Assembly (NCBI GenBank): GCA_009760855.2 | Contig: WPIO01000022.1 | Coordinates: 4,197,501-4,261,500, forward strand | Direction of reading: 5' to 3' | Length of the DNA stretch: 64,000 nucleotides | From: Cristatella mucedo | Taxonomy: Eukaryota; Bryozoa; Phylactolaemata; Cristatellidae | In this document: one piece after another, positions 11,140 to 62,708 of the stretch | Layout of the letters: each line of letters starts with the position of its first letter | Position numbering within the stretch: the first letter of the stretch is position 1 | Translations under genes and position numbers: made by a program | Notes under the pieces: model-generated | What the model saw: the letters and a program-made list of their open reading frames with translations, nothing else | The model's database searches: none | What the model was told of the DNA's origin: nothing

Positions 11140-11670
11140 ACGACCACTATATTTGCACTCACTTTTAGGTCCCTTCATTCTATGGCTCCAGCCTATCTGT
11201 CAGATATACTACCCCATATGGCCAAGCATCGTACCACCCACTTTTCGGAATCCAGCAGTCTGGAAATACCTCGTACAAATCCTAAATCCTTTGGAGACCG
11301 TGCATTTAGTTCATATGCTCCCAAAGCCTGGAACTCCCTCCCGACCTGCGTCAGAACATCCCCTGACCTGACCACATTTAAAAGGAACCTAAAAACACCT
11401 ATTTAGGACAGCATTTAGTGGGTCACTGTGATTCGTCCTTGATGTGCTTATGCATGCTGACACTGTGCATGCTGCCACTAACCACATTTGCATGCTGACC
11501 CTGTGCATGTCACCCCTAACCATATTATTCATTTCGTTTGTTTTTCAAGCATGATTTTACTTACCATTCAATTGCATTTCACTTTACAGCAAATGTAAAG
11601 TGCCTAGAGAGATATTAAGTTCTCTGAGGGCGCTTTATCAAGTGAATTATTATTATTATTATTAAACTGC
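11140..11670 (+). mobile_element. LINE 3' end, type 1 (non-LTR retrotransposon, 5'-truncated)
   Basis: The frame encodes the C-terminus of a CR1/jockey-type reverse transcriptase. It reads APAYLSDILPH, then IPRTNPKSFGDRAFSSYAPK and AWNSLPTCVRTSPDLTTFK. A non-coding tail follows, ending in AGTGCCTAGAGAGATATTAAG, TTCTCTGAGGGCGC and an ATTATT repeat. The palm domain is missing, so the copy is dead on arrival. A second, more diverged copy starts about 75 bp downstream. Confidence 0.9.
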
Positions 11671-11744
11671 GACAAAACGTTCGGAGAGTCGCCATGGCGC
11701 ATCTGGGGGAATTAGACTAGAGTGGTGCATAACCAGTCAAGAAA

Positions 11745-12230
11745 CGGATTGACTTCAAGGCTTTGTCGCTCACTTTTAGGTCACTTCATTCTATGGCTTC
11801 AGCCTATCTCTCAGATATACTCCCCCATCAGGCCAAGCATCGTACCACCCGCTTTTCGGAATCCAACAGTCTACAAATACCCCGTACAAACCTCAAATCC
11901 TTAGGAGACCGTACATTTAGTTCGTATGCTTCCAAAGCCTGGAAATCCCTCCCGATTTGCGTCAAAACATCCCCTGACCTGACCACATTAAAAAACACCT
12001 ATTTAAGACAGCATTTAGTGGGTCCCTGTGATTTGTCCTTGATGTGCTTATGGGTGCTGACCCTGTGTATGTCACCCCTAACCATGTTATTCATTTTGTT
12101 TGTTTATCAATCATGATTTTACTCACCACTCAATTGCATTTCCCTTTGCAGCAAATGTAAAGCGCCTAGAAAGAGATTAAGTTCTCCGAGCGCGCTTTAT
12201 CAAGTGCATTATTATTATTGTTGTTGTAAG
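11745..12230 (+). mobile_element. LINE 3' end, type 1, second neighbouring copy
   Basis: The same coding piece as the preceding copy starts slightly further 5' (RIDFKALSLTFRSLHSMASA). It has the same GDRTFSSYASKAWKSLP block and tail, ending in ATTATTATTATTG. It lacks a roughly 50-bp tail segment (a second GCATGCTGAC/CCACTAACCA block) present in the first copy, so the two belong to different subfamilies or one has a deletion. Confidence 0.9.
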
Positions 12231-13790
12231 TAGATGCCAGCGTTCCGTACCAACTGAGGCGACCGCTGGAGGAAGTAAAGTCTATCGCGGGGAGAAACGT
12301 TCCGAGTTGCTAGGACGACGCAAGACGCCGGCTCCTGGTCGACGCCCGGTGGCGCTCTCTTCGACGTTTGCTCCTTGACCTGCGGCTCTGCGAAGCGTCG
12401 CACCGTAACTAGCCGTTCGCTCGCTCGACGCGCTTAGCTCTGCGACCGTTGCGAGCGACGCGATTGGTGGTCGGACGCTTGGCAACGTACAGACCAAGGT
12501 GGCTAGACGTTCGAGCGTCAAGTTTCGCAGCCAGCTTTGTTATCGGTTCGCCCTTACCCCGCCCTCCGTCTAGGGAAAGTAGGCCGGCGCTTCACCCGAG
12601 TGCGAGGCGGATTTACGGCAGCCGCTCATATGGCGGCGCGGCGGCGGCCGCTTTGAACTGCTTAGAGTGCTTAGAGCTGCTTAGAGCGTGGGCGCTGAGG
12701 GGGGGGGGCACTCGTCCGCACTCGGCGACTGGCTGCTGCCGCGCAGCCAATCACGGACCAGAAAATAGCAATAGCGGATCGCAAAGCTGAACTTACTTTG
12801 TCATACACTGCCGAGGCCGCCGCCAGTCTCAGGTGAAAATGACTTTCTACTTGGACTCGCTGTGCTTGTGCGCCGGCCGCCGAGTCGCAGCTCGCAGCAT
12901 TGCCGTCGAATGCGACGCATTGTTCTCGCGCCACGAACGACTCGGCGCGCCCGATCCTAACTAAAGGGAGCACTTCTCAGAGGCGAGTGCGTCGCCGCTC
13001 CTCCGCTCGTCGCCCGCCGCTATTCCGCTCGCTCCAGCCGAACCTGCGAGCATTAGCAGAGAGGCGCGTTGTCGCTCTCTCCGCACCGGGAGAGAGCGAC
13101 AACGCGCCTCGCGAGCCTGGAGAGCGACTGCCGACCGACCGACTGCCTCGGACGCAAGTTTTGCACACTCAGCTCGCTTAGAGCACAATCAACAGGCCAA
13201 TTGCGTCGATTAGCCCTGATTCGTCGCTGCTTGGTGGAGCCATTTAACGGCCGGCTGATGTAACCCCGAACACGTGCCGTCTGCCGAGTCGCTTCCGCCA
13301 TTGCAACGCTGCCCGCTATTGCAACCGAGCCGTCTCGCGTTGACTTAGGGCTATCCCTATTCGAGATCCTTATTTTTACCCAGCAGGGCTAAAATAAAAT
13401 GCTTGCAGGGCTACTAACTTGACCGGCTAGCTCGCCCGCGATGATGAGCAGGAAGTGATGAAATGCACGGTCCCTCGAAAACCCGCGGCAACAGGGCATT
13501 CTCTCACAAGGCCGGGCGAGGTCTTGACCTTGACTATGTCTAGATGAAATCGCCGGAGCAGGGTTCACAAGGTTGACATGCTTTCATGCCCTCGAGTGCT
13601 GAACTGCAGCTGAGCGCTCAGAACAGCGCTGAGCGCATTCACAGGTCTCCCTGTAGGTGTCTTACTTCAGCTTCTGACTCAATTTTAACCTATCACTAGA
13701 GACGTGAAGATAATGATCGCTGATCAGTGGTATTGCTCCCCCCAGTCCCGATAACTTTTGGATAAAGCTGTCCATCGCCAAAAGACACCC
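12231..13790. other. second CpG-rich block, no gene recognised
   Basis: GC-rich sequence returns between about 12240 and 13450. It contains a 22-bp-arm perfect hairpin (13061-13110). Open frames here are short and overlapping; none is recognisable. Confidence 0.5.
13061..13110. repeat. perfect inverted repeat, 22-bp arms
   Basis: Arms 13061-13082 (GAGGCGCGTTGTCGCTCTCT plus CC) and 13089-13110 are exact reverse complements around a 6-base loop GCACCG. This is the longest-armed perfect hairpin I found in the window. Confidence 0.9.
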
Positions 13791-13794
13791 GGAT

Positions 13795-13915
13795 AGTGAA
13801 CACCTTGCTACATCTACAGCAAATTTAAAGTGCCCAGAAAGAGATTTATTTTTCTGGGGTGTGCAGGAATAGTGTTAGTACTACTATTATTATTACTATT
13901 ATTGTTATTAGGCCT
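13795..13915 (+). mobile_element. LINE type 1 tail fragment
   Basis: The segment ACAGCAAATTTAAAGTGCCC, then AGAAAGAGATTTATTTTTCT and an ATTATTATTACTATTATTG end, matches the 3' tail of the type 1 LINEs. No coding part is left. Confidence 0.7.
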
Positions 13916-13959
13916 TCGGTGGAAGTCAAGAAAATACTTTTAAAATTGGTCCGACAATC

Positions 13960-14340
13960 TAATACTTACTTGCTTATGGTACCTTTATGCTTATGGTACC
14001 TTTCAGAAGACAAATGCGTTAGAAATGCGATAGAGGGTTCTGGCGACTTCAACGTAAAACAAGAAATAATTTTGCAACCAACGACTAACCCGGATGTAAA
14101 CCGGAAGAACATTATCTACTAATAAAAAAATGACCAATCCCAGCATCGTATGTGACTTGCATCCCAACTTGTTGAACCTTTTCAGATCGAGATACCTGAA
14201 GCTTGAAGCTTGCTGACGTGCTGCACGCTTGTGACTTAAAATTCTCCGTGTTCAGTGTAGCTTTGCACTTGTAAATTGCGTAACTCAGCCATTAATTTGA
14301 TGATCGGAGTGAAATTTGAAATGTGAGTTCAGTTCTTGTA
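13960..14340. repeat. dispersed unclassified repeat, copy 1
   Basis: This roughly 380-bp stretch is clearly similar to 44480-44830. Shared blocks are TACCTTTCA..., TTAGAAATG.GAT, AAACCGGAAG.AACAT, ATCGTATG.GACTTG.ATCCC, AGTGTAGCTTTG and GAAATGTGA.TTCAG. A 17-bp tandem duplication (TGCTTATGGTACCTTTA type) sits near 13974-14008 in this copy only. No protein similarity was seen. Confidence 0.75.
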
Positions 14341-14553
14341 TACACCAGCCCCACAATTACTTCTGATTTCTGTCAGGTAGGTTTTGCTTTACATGTCAGC
14401 AAACATTGTGGAGCTGCATTTTCTGCAATCGTGGAGCAGAGGCCGAGGGCAGCACAGCAATCCCTGACAATGTCGGAACGAGAAATGCTAATGACGATCT
14501 TGTCAGCCAGAACGTCAGGGTCTCTCCTCAGCTTCGTCATTGCACGACTCGAA

Positions 14554-14703
14554 GAGATCTAATAACGCATTGAGTAAAGTGAGTAAACAAATAAAAAAGT
14601 GATTAATTAAGGTAACCTATGTGTTAATTATGTTACGTTATTGATACGTTACGCTACTCACTTTACGTAAAAAAGTAACGAGATCTAATAACGCAGTGAG
14701 TAA
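14554..14703. repeat. short direct and inverted repeats, possible MITE remnant
   Basis: GAGATCTAATAACGCA(T/G)TGAG recurs at 14554 and 14680. Between these copies GTAAAGTGAGTA (14574-14585) has its exact reverse complement at 14655-14666. The interior is AT-rich with GTTACGTTA motifs, as at the ends of some hAT-type elements. The family is not identified. Confidence 0.4.
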
Positions 14704-16180
14704 GCAAATATTGCGACTCGAGGAGTTGGCGGCGGCGGCGGAGGAGGAATGCGGACCTTTCGTGCGACACTTCGGACACACTCCTTGCAGGAATGAAATG
14801 TGCCTGGGCACTCTGTATAGGTCGTCTTTAACTCCCGAAGACGCACCTCAATAAAAAAAAGTCTTGTTAGCAGGTACGAGTAGATCGCGACATGTGACTC
14901 GTAGCCGTTAGCAGCGTAGCCGCCTTAGAGGTTTTTTTCTCGTTCGACCTTGGTCAGAAGCGCTAACGTGACGTAATCGTCGGAGTGATCCTTCTATTAC
15001 GTCCACTTTGATGTAGCCGCTTTATAGAATACCGAAAACCTGGCGTCCGGCGAGCTCAGCCACTGTGCTGGGTGTCTTTGTTGCTATTGATCTTATCCTA
15101 CTTTTGACAGCTTGTTGAGACAGTAGGCGTAGTGGCAGCCGCCGCAATGAATGTTTCTTTACAGCGAGTCCCGTTAAAGTGAGCAGCGCCTGCGACGAAT
15201 ATCGCTTTGCCACACCCCCTACCGACCTGGTCATGCGACTTGTAGCCTCTTCTAGCCCCCCCCCCTCCGGCCGGCCGCGGGTGTCCAGTATACATTTTCC
15301 TGTCCTCTGCAGTCGTTCGGTCAAACTGGAGCTATTTTTGGGCTTTTGGCGCCCTGGCTTTTTTTATAGGATAAGTCGCTTCGCACCGACACCCGAGCTG
15401 CTGGGTACGCGCAGCCGAACGGCTCCGTACGTCGTCGAGGACCTCCCGCGGTTGACGATCTGACGCACCGCTGCCTAAGTGGACTGAGCCAATATTTGCT
15501 TATGTATTACTTGTATTGGCGCTTTGTTTTCAAGTACGACCACTTTCCTGTGAACTTGCAGCTTATGTACATCCGCCAATTGTGTCGCCGTGCCGCGTAC
15601 CTCTTTACCCCAATCGGCTCTCCTTGCGCAGGCCGCTGCCGCCTAGCGGACGCGCAGTTTGCCCAGACAAGGCATTCTGTCCGCGAAAGAAGGTGACGGC
15701 CGAACAAAAGCGACATTCATTCTGGCCGCGAGCTATGCGCTAAAAATTACGCTGTTTTGTCAGAGACAATCGCCGGGTGACTCTTCAGTATTTCTCGCGA
15801 GACTATTCTCCCAGATGGTGCCGGAAGCTGAGCCGAGGCCGCTTGACATATGCTGTAAAGGATGCAATTAAGACAGCTGAAGAGGCGGGTTCAAACAAGT
15901 TCGATTTCCGTGCACACATGAAGCGGGCAAATGGGATTTCAACAGACGGGCAGCCACAATTGAAAGCGGAGTAGGAGTGAGATGTGAGATTCGAGTTTTT
16001 GGAGTTTTTGATGGTGCGAGTCTGAGAGTGGTAGTCTTCGAGGCAGTAGTGTCTGAGAGCGTAGCGTCTGACGCGCAGAGGCGCTGCCTACAGAACACAA
16101 TTGACTCGTTTCGATTCGTTTCGACTCGTGTACGGCAATGGAATACAGTGGGTGCAGAGGAGCCGGAGTGTAGTGCTCGA
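14704..16180. other. intergenic stretch, nothing recognised
   Basis: The sequence is of mixed composition, with short (GGC)n/(GGA)n at about 14728-14748 and a C-rich run near 15258. No domain-bearing frame, RNA gene or complete mobile element was seen. Confidence 0.4.
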
Positions 16181-16239
16181 GCCCTCGGAGCGGAGCCCTC
16201 GGAGCGGAGCCCTCGGAGCGGAGCCCTCGGAGCGGAGCC
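16181..16239. repeat. 14-bp tandem repeat, about 4 units
   Basis: GCCCTCGGAGCGGA repeats four times without change (16181-16236) and breaks off in a partial unit. Confidence 0.95.
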
Positions 16240-16426
16240 GCAGCTCACGAATATTTCCCGGTGCTCCACTCCGCACGTCGGTGCTGCAGTAGCTCGGCTC
16301 TCGGAATAATAGTAATAACGACAATGGCACGTGTGGATATCGCCTAGGAGACCTCTGTATCTCTCTGTAGGCACTTTGGCTGCGAGCTGCCAGCTTGGAG
16401 CAGCGGCGAATAGGTCGCGGGATGCG

Positions 16427-16509
16427 TCTCGGTGCTCAGATGGCCTCTCTCGGTGCTCAGATGGCCTCTCTCGGTGCTCAGATGGCCTCTCGGTGCTCAG
16501 ATGGCCTGG
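16427..16509. repeat. 21-bp tandem repeat, about 4 units
   Basis: The unit is TCTCGGTGCTCAGATGGCCT plus C. Three near-identical units are followed by one that has lost two bases at the junction. Confidence 0.95.
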
Positions 16510-17034
16510 CCTTGCAGTTTTGCCTTGACGCGTGCCGCAGCTTTACATATAGCGGCGGCTGGTCGCTCGAACGCGATCTGCACGTATTCTGACGTCATCG
16601 TCGGTGATGACGTTGACGATGACGATGATACGTGATCGTCGATCTGCACGTACTCGACGTACGATCGATCGATCTTCCCAATGGCCAATAGTGCCATCGC
16701 CTCACATGCTTTAAGCGCTTTGAAGAGGTGCCTGCCCAGTAAATAACCTCTCAACCAGAACTTTTGCGGTAGGCAAGAAATGACGACTTGGCTTCGCCGA
16801 CCGAGAAAAATACTCTAGTCGTGCGAATGTGTCAGTTTTCTCGTAGTAAATTGGGTGATTTTGAGTTAATCAGTGCTCTGCTAATCAGAGCCAGTAGGGT
16901 GTAGCAGTCCTTATCTATACTTCTCAAGCAAAAGCAATTATGAAAGGACGCTTGTGAAATTATAAAATTAAAATTTGAAATTATGAAAGGACACTTGCTA
17001 CTCAGGGACAAAATTTTTTTTGACATACTAGAGT
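16510..17034. other. intergenic stretch, nothing recognised
   Basis: Contains a GATGACG/CGTCATC-rich imperfect palindromic patch at 16590-16670 and AT-rich sequence. No gene was seen. Confidence 0.4.
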
Positions 17035-17212
17035 CATTTGTGAGCCCTAATAGCCGAGTAGGTAAGGTGCTCCTCTTCACGACCGAGGTCGTGGGCTCGA
17101 ATCCTGCAGTGGGCGATCCTTTAATGCCAACTGCAAGCGGTGGTGATAGCCGCTAAGGCTGTTCTGCCGCTATAAAAATGAGGCCGTGACATCAGCTAAT
17201 ATTTTTAATCAT
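17035..17212 (+). repeat. SINE family A copy, near full length
   Basis: A tRNA-like head has box A TAGCCGAGTAGG and box B GGTCGTGGGCTCGAATCC. The body follows as AACTGCAAGCGGTGGTGATA, GGCTGTTCTGCCGCTATAAA, AATGAGGCCGTGACATCAGC. The head resembles tRNA-Lys, judged by eye only. This copy defines the family used for the other family A calls. Confidence 0.85.
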
Positions 17213-17329
17213 TAGCAACCAGAAATTTCATGGAGCTGCTGCAACAGTGTAGTGCCTCTTCATGGCTTGAGGTTGTAAGTGGGCTTAATAAAGCAGCTGC
17301 TTTTCGCCCTCTGACTGGCAGCGACTGAT

Positions 17330-17735
17330 GCTTCTGCAGGTCCTACAGGGTGGAACTCACTTCCAAAATACTTGGGCAACGACATCTTCTCTCCTGCTGC
17401 TGCTGCTGGCTGCGGAATACCCTTTCCAGCCGTCCTGGGCTGCTACTGCGATGCTACTCATTTCCCGACTGCTCTCCTGACTCTGCCATTCTTCTCACTT
17501 TCCCTTTGTTGCTTGAGATGAAGTCTGTTGGCTACTTCGTGCATCCCGAAAGCCTTTTCAGTTTCAAGCATACTATAGAGAAGTCTCAGCGTAGCAACCA
17601 CTTCGTCCTTGGTGGCGTGCTTGAGGAGTTACAGCCGGAGATAAATGCACGTCGTACTCTAGTACCTGAGACTGAGAAACTAACACGTTCGTTCGTGCTT
17701 GCGGCGTCACCTCGCACCCCTGTAGTTTACCTTGT
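17330..17735 (+). mobile_element. LINE 3' end, type 2
   Basis: Similar over its length to the 3' end of the LINE at 62869-63480. Shared parts include GTGGAA(C/T)TC, CTCTCCTGCTGC, GTCCTG.GCTGCTACT, AACTGCTCTCCTGACTCTG-like text, TGAGATGAAGTCT.TTGGCTAC and GAAAGCC. Only the end of the reverse transcriptase plus 3' UTR is left. Confidence 0.8.
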
Positions 17736-19284
17736 ATAGGCCCTCGCCCTGTAGACTTATCTAGTCCCCCTATTGTATAGTGTATGCGTGTGTATTATTT
17801 AAAGTGTTGTGTACCCGGTTGACCACCCTTGGACTATTGTTGCCGTGGTCCGCGTAACGACCAAGAACGGGCATAGATAGTAGGTGGCCGCAGTGGGAAT
17901 AGGCTAGCAGCACCCGTGCCATCATCAGCGCCAGAATATATCTATTACCTATATCAGCGCCATCACCTGAACATATATAGGATAAGCGGCTTCTGCAACT
18001 CGCTCGCTAGTTTTTGAGGCGCAAGCTCAATCCCTATCTGCCATGCTTCTGGCAAGGACTACAATCGTTTGCTGCGTTCGTGTTTGTGACGAATGACATA
18101 ATTCATTTGCTGCTACAGCCCGTTCGCAACATTTTGTATAAGGAGTATTGGATCAGTGCTGAGAACCGCGAAGTCTTCGGGGCCTCAGCAGTCACCTTGT
18201 GCTCCAGTCTCGTTGCATTGGTCTACATTGGTGAGCAGCGTGTCTGAATCATCTTTCGGCATTGACGCTATTAAGGCGGCACGCTTTGCTCACGGACTTG
18301 GGTGCCTAAAAGTTGGAGGAGCAGCTTTCTCTGTCAAAACTTCAAAAGATTCAAAGACCGCCGGCTGAAATTAGGCTAATTTTATTGCAGTGCTTAACCA
18401 AAACTAGGCAAATTGCAGAGCGGTGCGGTACCAATCTTCAACAAATTTGGAAGCGAAGGTGATTTACATGCTGCCTTTCCAGCATATGTGAGGTGCCAAG
18501 GAAGACATCGTGTTCTCTCAGGAGACTACAGAAAATTCTTAATGTTATTATCATTAATATTATTAAAGCTCATCCAAAGTAATTCAACATTAATTGCAGT
18601 TGAGAAGCATCTAGCAATACTTGTATTCGTATATCCGGCTACAGTTTGGTTATCCTAGTAGATAGATGCCGTGTGTTACCGATGGTAATACCAAAAGCGA
18701 ATTCTACAGCCAGCCATTAGTTCACTAAAAATAGTACTCAGTCTGTTACGAAGATGGGAAATAAATCTTCCAATAATGGCAACAGTAATGAACCTAATAT
18801 GGTGAATCTCAATGACTGCGATGGGTGGTGAGGTAGCACATATGCAGGCAAAAGATGAAGTTCCGTGCTGTGACGCGAAAAGTTACTGTGCTAACTGATG
18901 CAAATGCTATCAAACTTTTTATTAAAGTACGATCAGGTTGCTGATGGTGTCAGCACAACGGCTCGTTTTTTAGCAGCTGGTACTTCTCGTTGAGTGCCAG
19001 ATAACGAGCAGTGTGTATCTATGTTAAGTGGGGTTTTGCAGCTGCTATACGTCATTAGCCGCTGCGTTAGGATTGGACGAATCAGAACGCCGAATCGCGC
19101 TTTCTATGCTTCAATGATTCCTCTTCGCGTCTTTAGAAACAATTTACAATAGAGCTTTTTGTTTTTTCGCGTCGCCATGTCTACACGGCTGCTGATACCG
19201 TCGAGAATTGTAGGTACAACACCAATTGTAGATACAACAATAGATCTTTGAAAACCATCATACCAATGGACTTGGTGCTATTGC
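17736..19284. other. intergenic stretch, nothing recognised
   Basis: No supported gene, RNA or repeat family in about 1.5 kb. Short AT-rich runs and one GAATATAT patch occur near 17935-17975. Confidence 0.4.
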
Positions 19285-19480
19285 GTTAGCGAAAAAACCT
19301 TGAAGTCGATGCGTTGCTTGCCTGGTAGCCAGTGCAGGTCGGCGAGAAGTGGTGTGATGTGGCAACTGCGACACTCACGACAGACAAGCCTAGCTGCCGA
19401 GTTTTGCACCTGCTGTAAGCGCCTGACTGCACAGTCCAGTAGACCAGCATGCAGTGAGCTACAGTCATATGGACCGCATT
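19285..19480 (-). mobile_element. LINE reverse-transcriptase fragment, type 1, frame intact
   Basis: On the minus strand the sequence reads without a stop RRLQQVQNSAARLVCRECRS, then CHITPLLADLHWLPGKQRID and FKVF. This is the conserved thumb region of CR1/jockey-type reverse transcriptases. The copy ends abruptly at about 19285, so it is a broken piece. Confidence 0.9.
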
Positions 19481-19501
19481 AATTGATTCAATTGAGAGCA
19501 A

Positions 19502-20540
19502 ATGGGATTATTTGTTGATGGATCTAGGCAACATTCATGGGTACCGAGCCATTTTTGTCAGCAGTAGCAGTGCTTCGGAAGCCCGTGATATTAGAAAGAA
19601 ATCGCCCCAGTGCCTATTAGTCAAAGCGATTTAATGCAGTCTAGGCACATTTTAAGAATTGCTCCTCAATGGGATACCGACAAGCGAAATGCAAAACATA
19701 TCGCTGATCATTCTTTGAGCAATGCGAAACCACATTATTTACTACCGGTATTCGATTCAGCTATTCGCATCGAAGCATAGTCCTCATAATTTGTTCAAAT
19801 AACTATAACCAACTGCTTTAATGATGGCTCGGGCTGTAGCTAGACTAGACCCGAATGAAGCACAGACGAGGTAGGCGTTGTTTCTTATCTCCTAACCAGA
19901 CATTAAGTCCCAGTGAATGACTAATGGCGCCGTTTCACAAAAGCACTCCTTGATTTCCTTGACACTCGCAGCAGCTCTATGTGGCCACAGCGTTCGTCAG
20001 GCAACGCATAAGATTATCCAAGTGATGACAAAGAGGGTCCGCAGGAGCAACTGCAGACAAAATATGGGCTGCTTTACAGGCGGGCGTTGTATTCTATCTA
20101 GAGCTTTAATCAGCTGAGCGACACTAGCAGCATTTTGTCACGTATCCTTTTGTTGAATACTCTTTATTCTTCGTGGTCGCTATTTGCACATTCGCCACGG
20201 TGCACTCCAGGCCACATTTGGCTGGGCTGGCGTGTCTGCAGATCAAGCTCCAACTCCCGTCTTTTAGGTGCCAGCAGGGCCGCGCAACAGCACGAGATCA
20301 CAGCACTTTTAAGATGCGTTTTTACTATGAGTTGGCATAATAAGGAGGGGTCGGTCGTAGCCCAGTTTACTTCCTAAATCCCGGCAGTCGATAGAAGAAC
20401 CTTGGTGTACATGTGGCTAAACCAAGAGCTCACGTGCAATCCGTGCAATCAAACTGCTCGTCGCTCACGATCTCGCTATGCGAAGTACTGAAAAGCATGC
20501 AGTCAACTGAAAACCAGCCGCCTACCAAGCAACAAATAGG
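19502..20540. other. region downstream of SRP72, nothing recognised
   Basis: About 1 kb between the LINE piece and the SRP72 poly(A) signal. An 80-codon frame at 20135-20377 (+) shows no recognisable domain. Confidence 0.4.
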
Positions 20541-20550
20541 TTCGTTGCTC

Positions 20551-20556
20551 TTTATT
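20551..20556 (-). terminator. SRP72: SRP72 polyadenylation signal AATAAA
   Basis: AATAAA on the minus strand begins about 30 bases after the SRP72 stop codon (TGA at 20589-20587). It is the only canonical signal I noted close behind the stop and implies a very short 3' UTR, with the transcript ending at roughly 20525-20540. Confidence 0.8.
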
Positions 20557-20586
20557 GCATCATTGGATAACTGCAGTGACGAAGGA

Positions 20587-61015
<40,429 letters not shown>

Positions 61016-61980
61016 CTGCCAATGGACAGCAGATTAACAACATGACAGTAGCTAGTCACAAGCTTACGCTTCATAAGACAAGCAAACCCCTTCGAGGTAT
61101 CGGTGTTGGTGTCACGATGCATGCACCGCTGAGCAAAGATCAAACTAAGAAGGAAACATCACAAACATTGAAATGTCCAATATTACTAGGTCTAGTGTGC
61201 TATTATCTTGTTAACTGAATGCAACGTTTCAGCAACCAGAGGTGAAGTTGTTTCAAACTGCTTTAACTTGTTGCAATAATGTCGGTAAGCGATAATCAGG
61301 ATGATATGCAGTACTCGAGCATTTTTCAACTTGCTCGCACGGTTTTTACAGCCATAGACCCTCACAAACATTGTCATGCATCCATTCTCATTGACAATCT
61401 AGCATACAGGCAGATTCCGGAAAATGCCAATGAGTCAAAAAGCAAACAATCAAGCATGCTTTCTGCATCCAACCCGTTTAAGCAAGCGTTGCTTTTTCAG
61501 AAGACTCGGTGACTAAATGCATTCTGACTGTGGCCCAAAACGGAGGGGCATTAGCACTAAATGCCCAAACTTACATGATCTGATAGATCAAGTCACAATC
61601 GAGAGTAGAGTACCAATTTTTAACCTCCAAGTCAAACTCACAACGTGCTCTGCCTAGTTTCAAGAGACTGACTTGTAAAGCACGCTTGAAGCCAACAGGG
61701 AGACTAGTGCAGGATAAGAAAAGCCTCAAAAAAGGTATCAATATGTCTCATTGGCCTTGCCACAGCACCGTGGCCTCTGTTGCCCACCCCTCCACAGATG
61801 AAGATTAAACAACTTCCTGGCTTTAATATACCAAAATATGCCGATCGTCGATATCAGGTTGACAGAAGTCAGAAGTGTCAGTGTTAATTTGTTGTGTTTG
61901 CTTCATAAGCAGTAAGCATCAAATAGTGTGGTGTGCAAAAATAGAATGCAAACAAGGCTCAAAGCAAATTGCAAAGGTAA
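61016..61980. other. probable SRP72 intron sequence, nothing recognised
   Basis: The region upstream of the first found exon was searched by eye for a match to the human ILQINKDDVTALHCKVVCL segment; none was seen. Confidence 0.4.
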
Positions 61981-61984
61981 TGAG

Positions 61985-62708
61985 TGACTGCCCTAGCTCT
62001 GCTAGATCTATCAGCTGCCTTCGACACCATTGATTACTTGATGTCCTACTTGAACGACAGAGAACAACGATCAGTCTGGCAGACGAACCACTGGCATGGT
62101 TTAAATCGTACTTGTCTGATCGTGTTCAATCCGTGCCGTGTAGGGGTCAGGTCTCACACCTACGAGATGGGTCAGCTGTGGAGTCCCTCAAGGGTCCATC
62201 CTCGGTCCCTTGGTGTTCTCCAGTTATACTCAACCTCTGGGAAAAGTGATTAAGGACCATGGAATAGGATATCTCTTTTATGCTGACGATACTCAGCTGT
62301 ATTTGTCATTCAAACCGTCGGAATCTGCTGCAGCAACTGATAAACTGAATGCTTGCCTTGCTGACATTCGACCCTGGATGTCAGAACATTTCTAGAAACT
62401 AAATGATGATAAAACCGAACTGCTGCTCATAGGACACCCTAAGTGTGGCTGGATTAACAGGCTTTGCTCTTCTAATAGGTGATGCTGTTGATCAACCACC
62501 ACCACGTGCTCGAAGTTTTGGTGTCGCTTTCGACAGCTGTCTAAAATTTTAAAAGCTTCATTCAGAAGACTGCTTCTACAGCTAACCATCACCTCTGATC
62601 CCTATCTAAGATTAGGAGCTGTCTTCCACAATGGCTTGCAAAAAAATAACTACCTCCTTAGTTCTGATTGGGCTTGATTATTGTAGTTCCCTTTTGGCTG
62701 GGCTACCA
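61985..62708 (+). mobile_element. LINE type 2 reverse transcriptase, 5' part
   Basis: Reverse-transcriptase palm in broken frames: LALLDLSAAFDTID (first catalytic Asp), a frameshifted GSILGPLVF-like stretch near 62195, then [20 protein letters not shown] with the YADD catalytic pair. Stops and frameshifts make it inactive. It is interrupted by a SINE at 62709. Confidence 0.88.

Noticed and set aside
17035-17110. A true tRNA gene
   Set aside because: The tRNA-like box A and box B belong to a SINE head: the acceptor stem is not intact and the family body follows directly.
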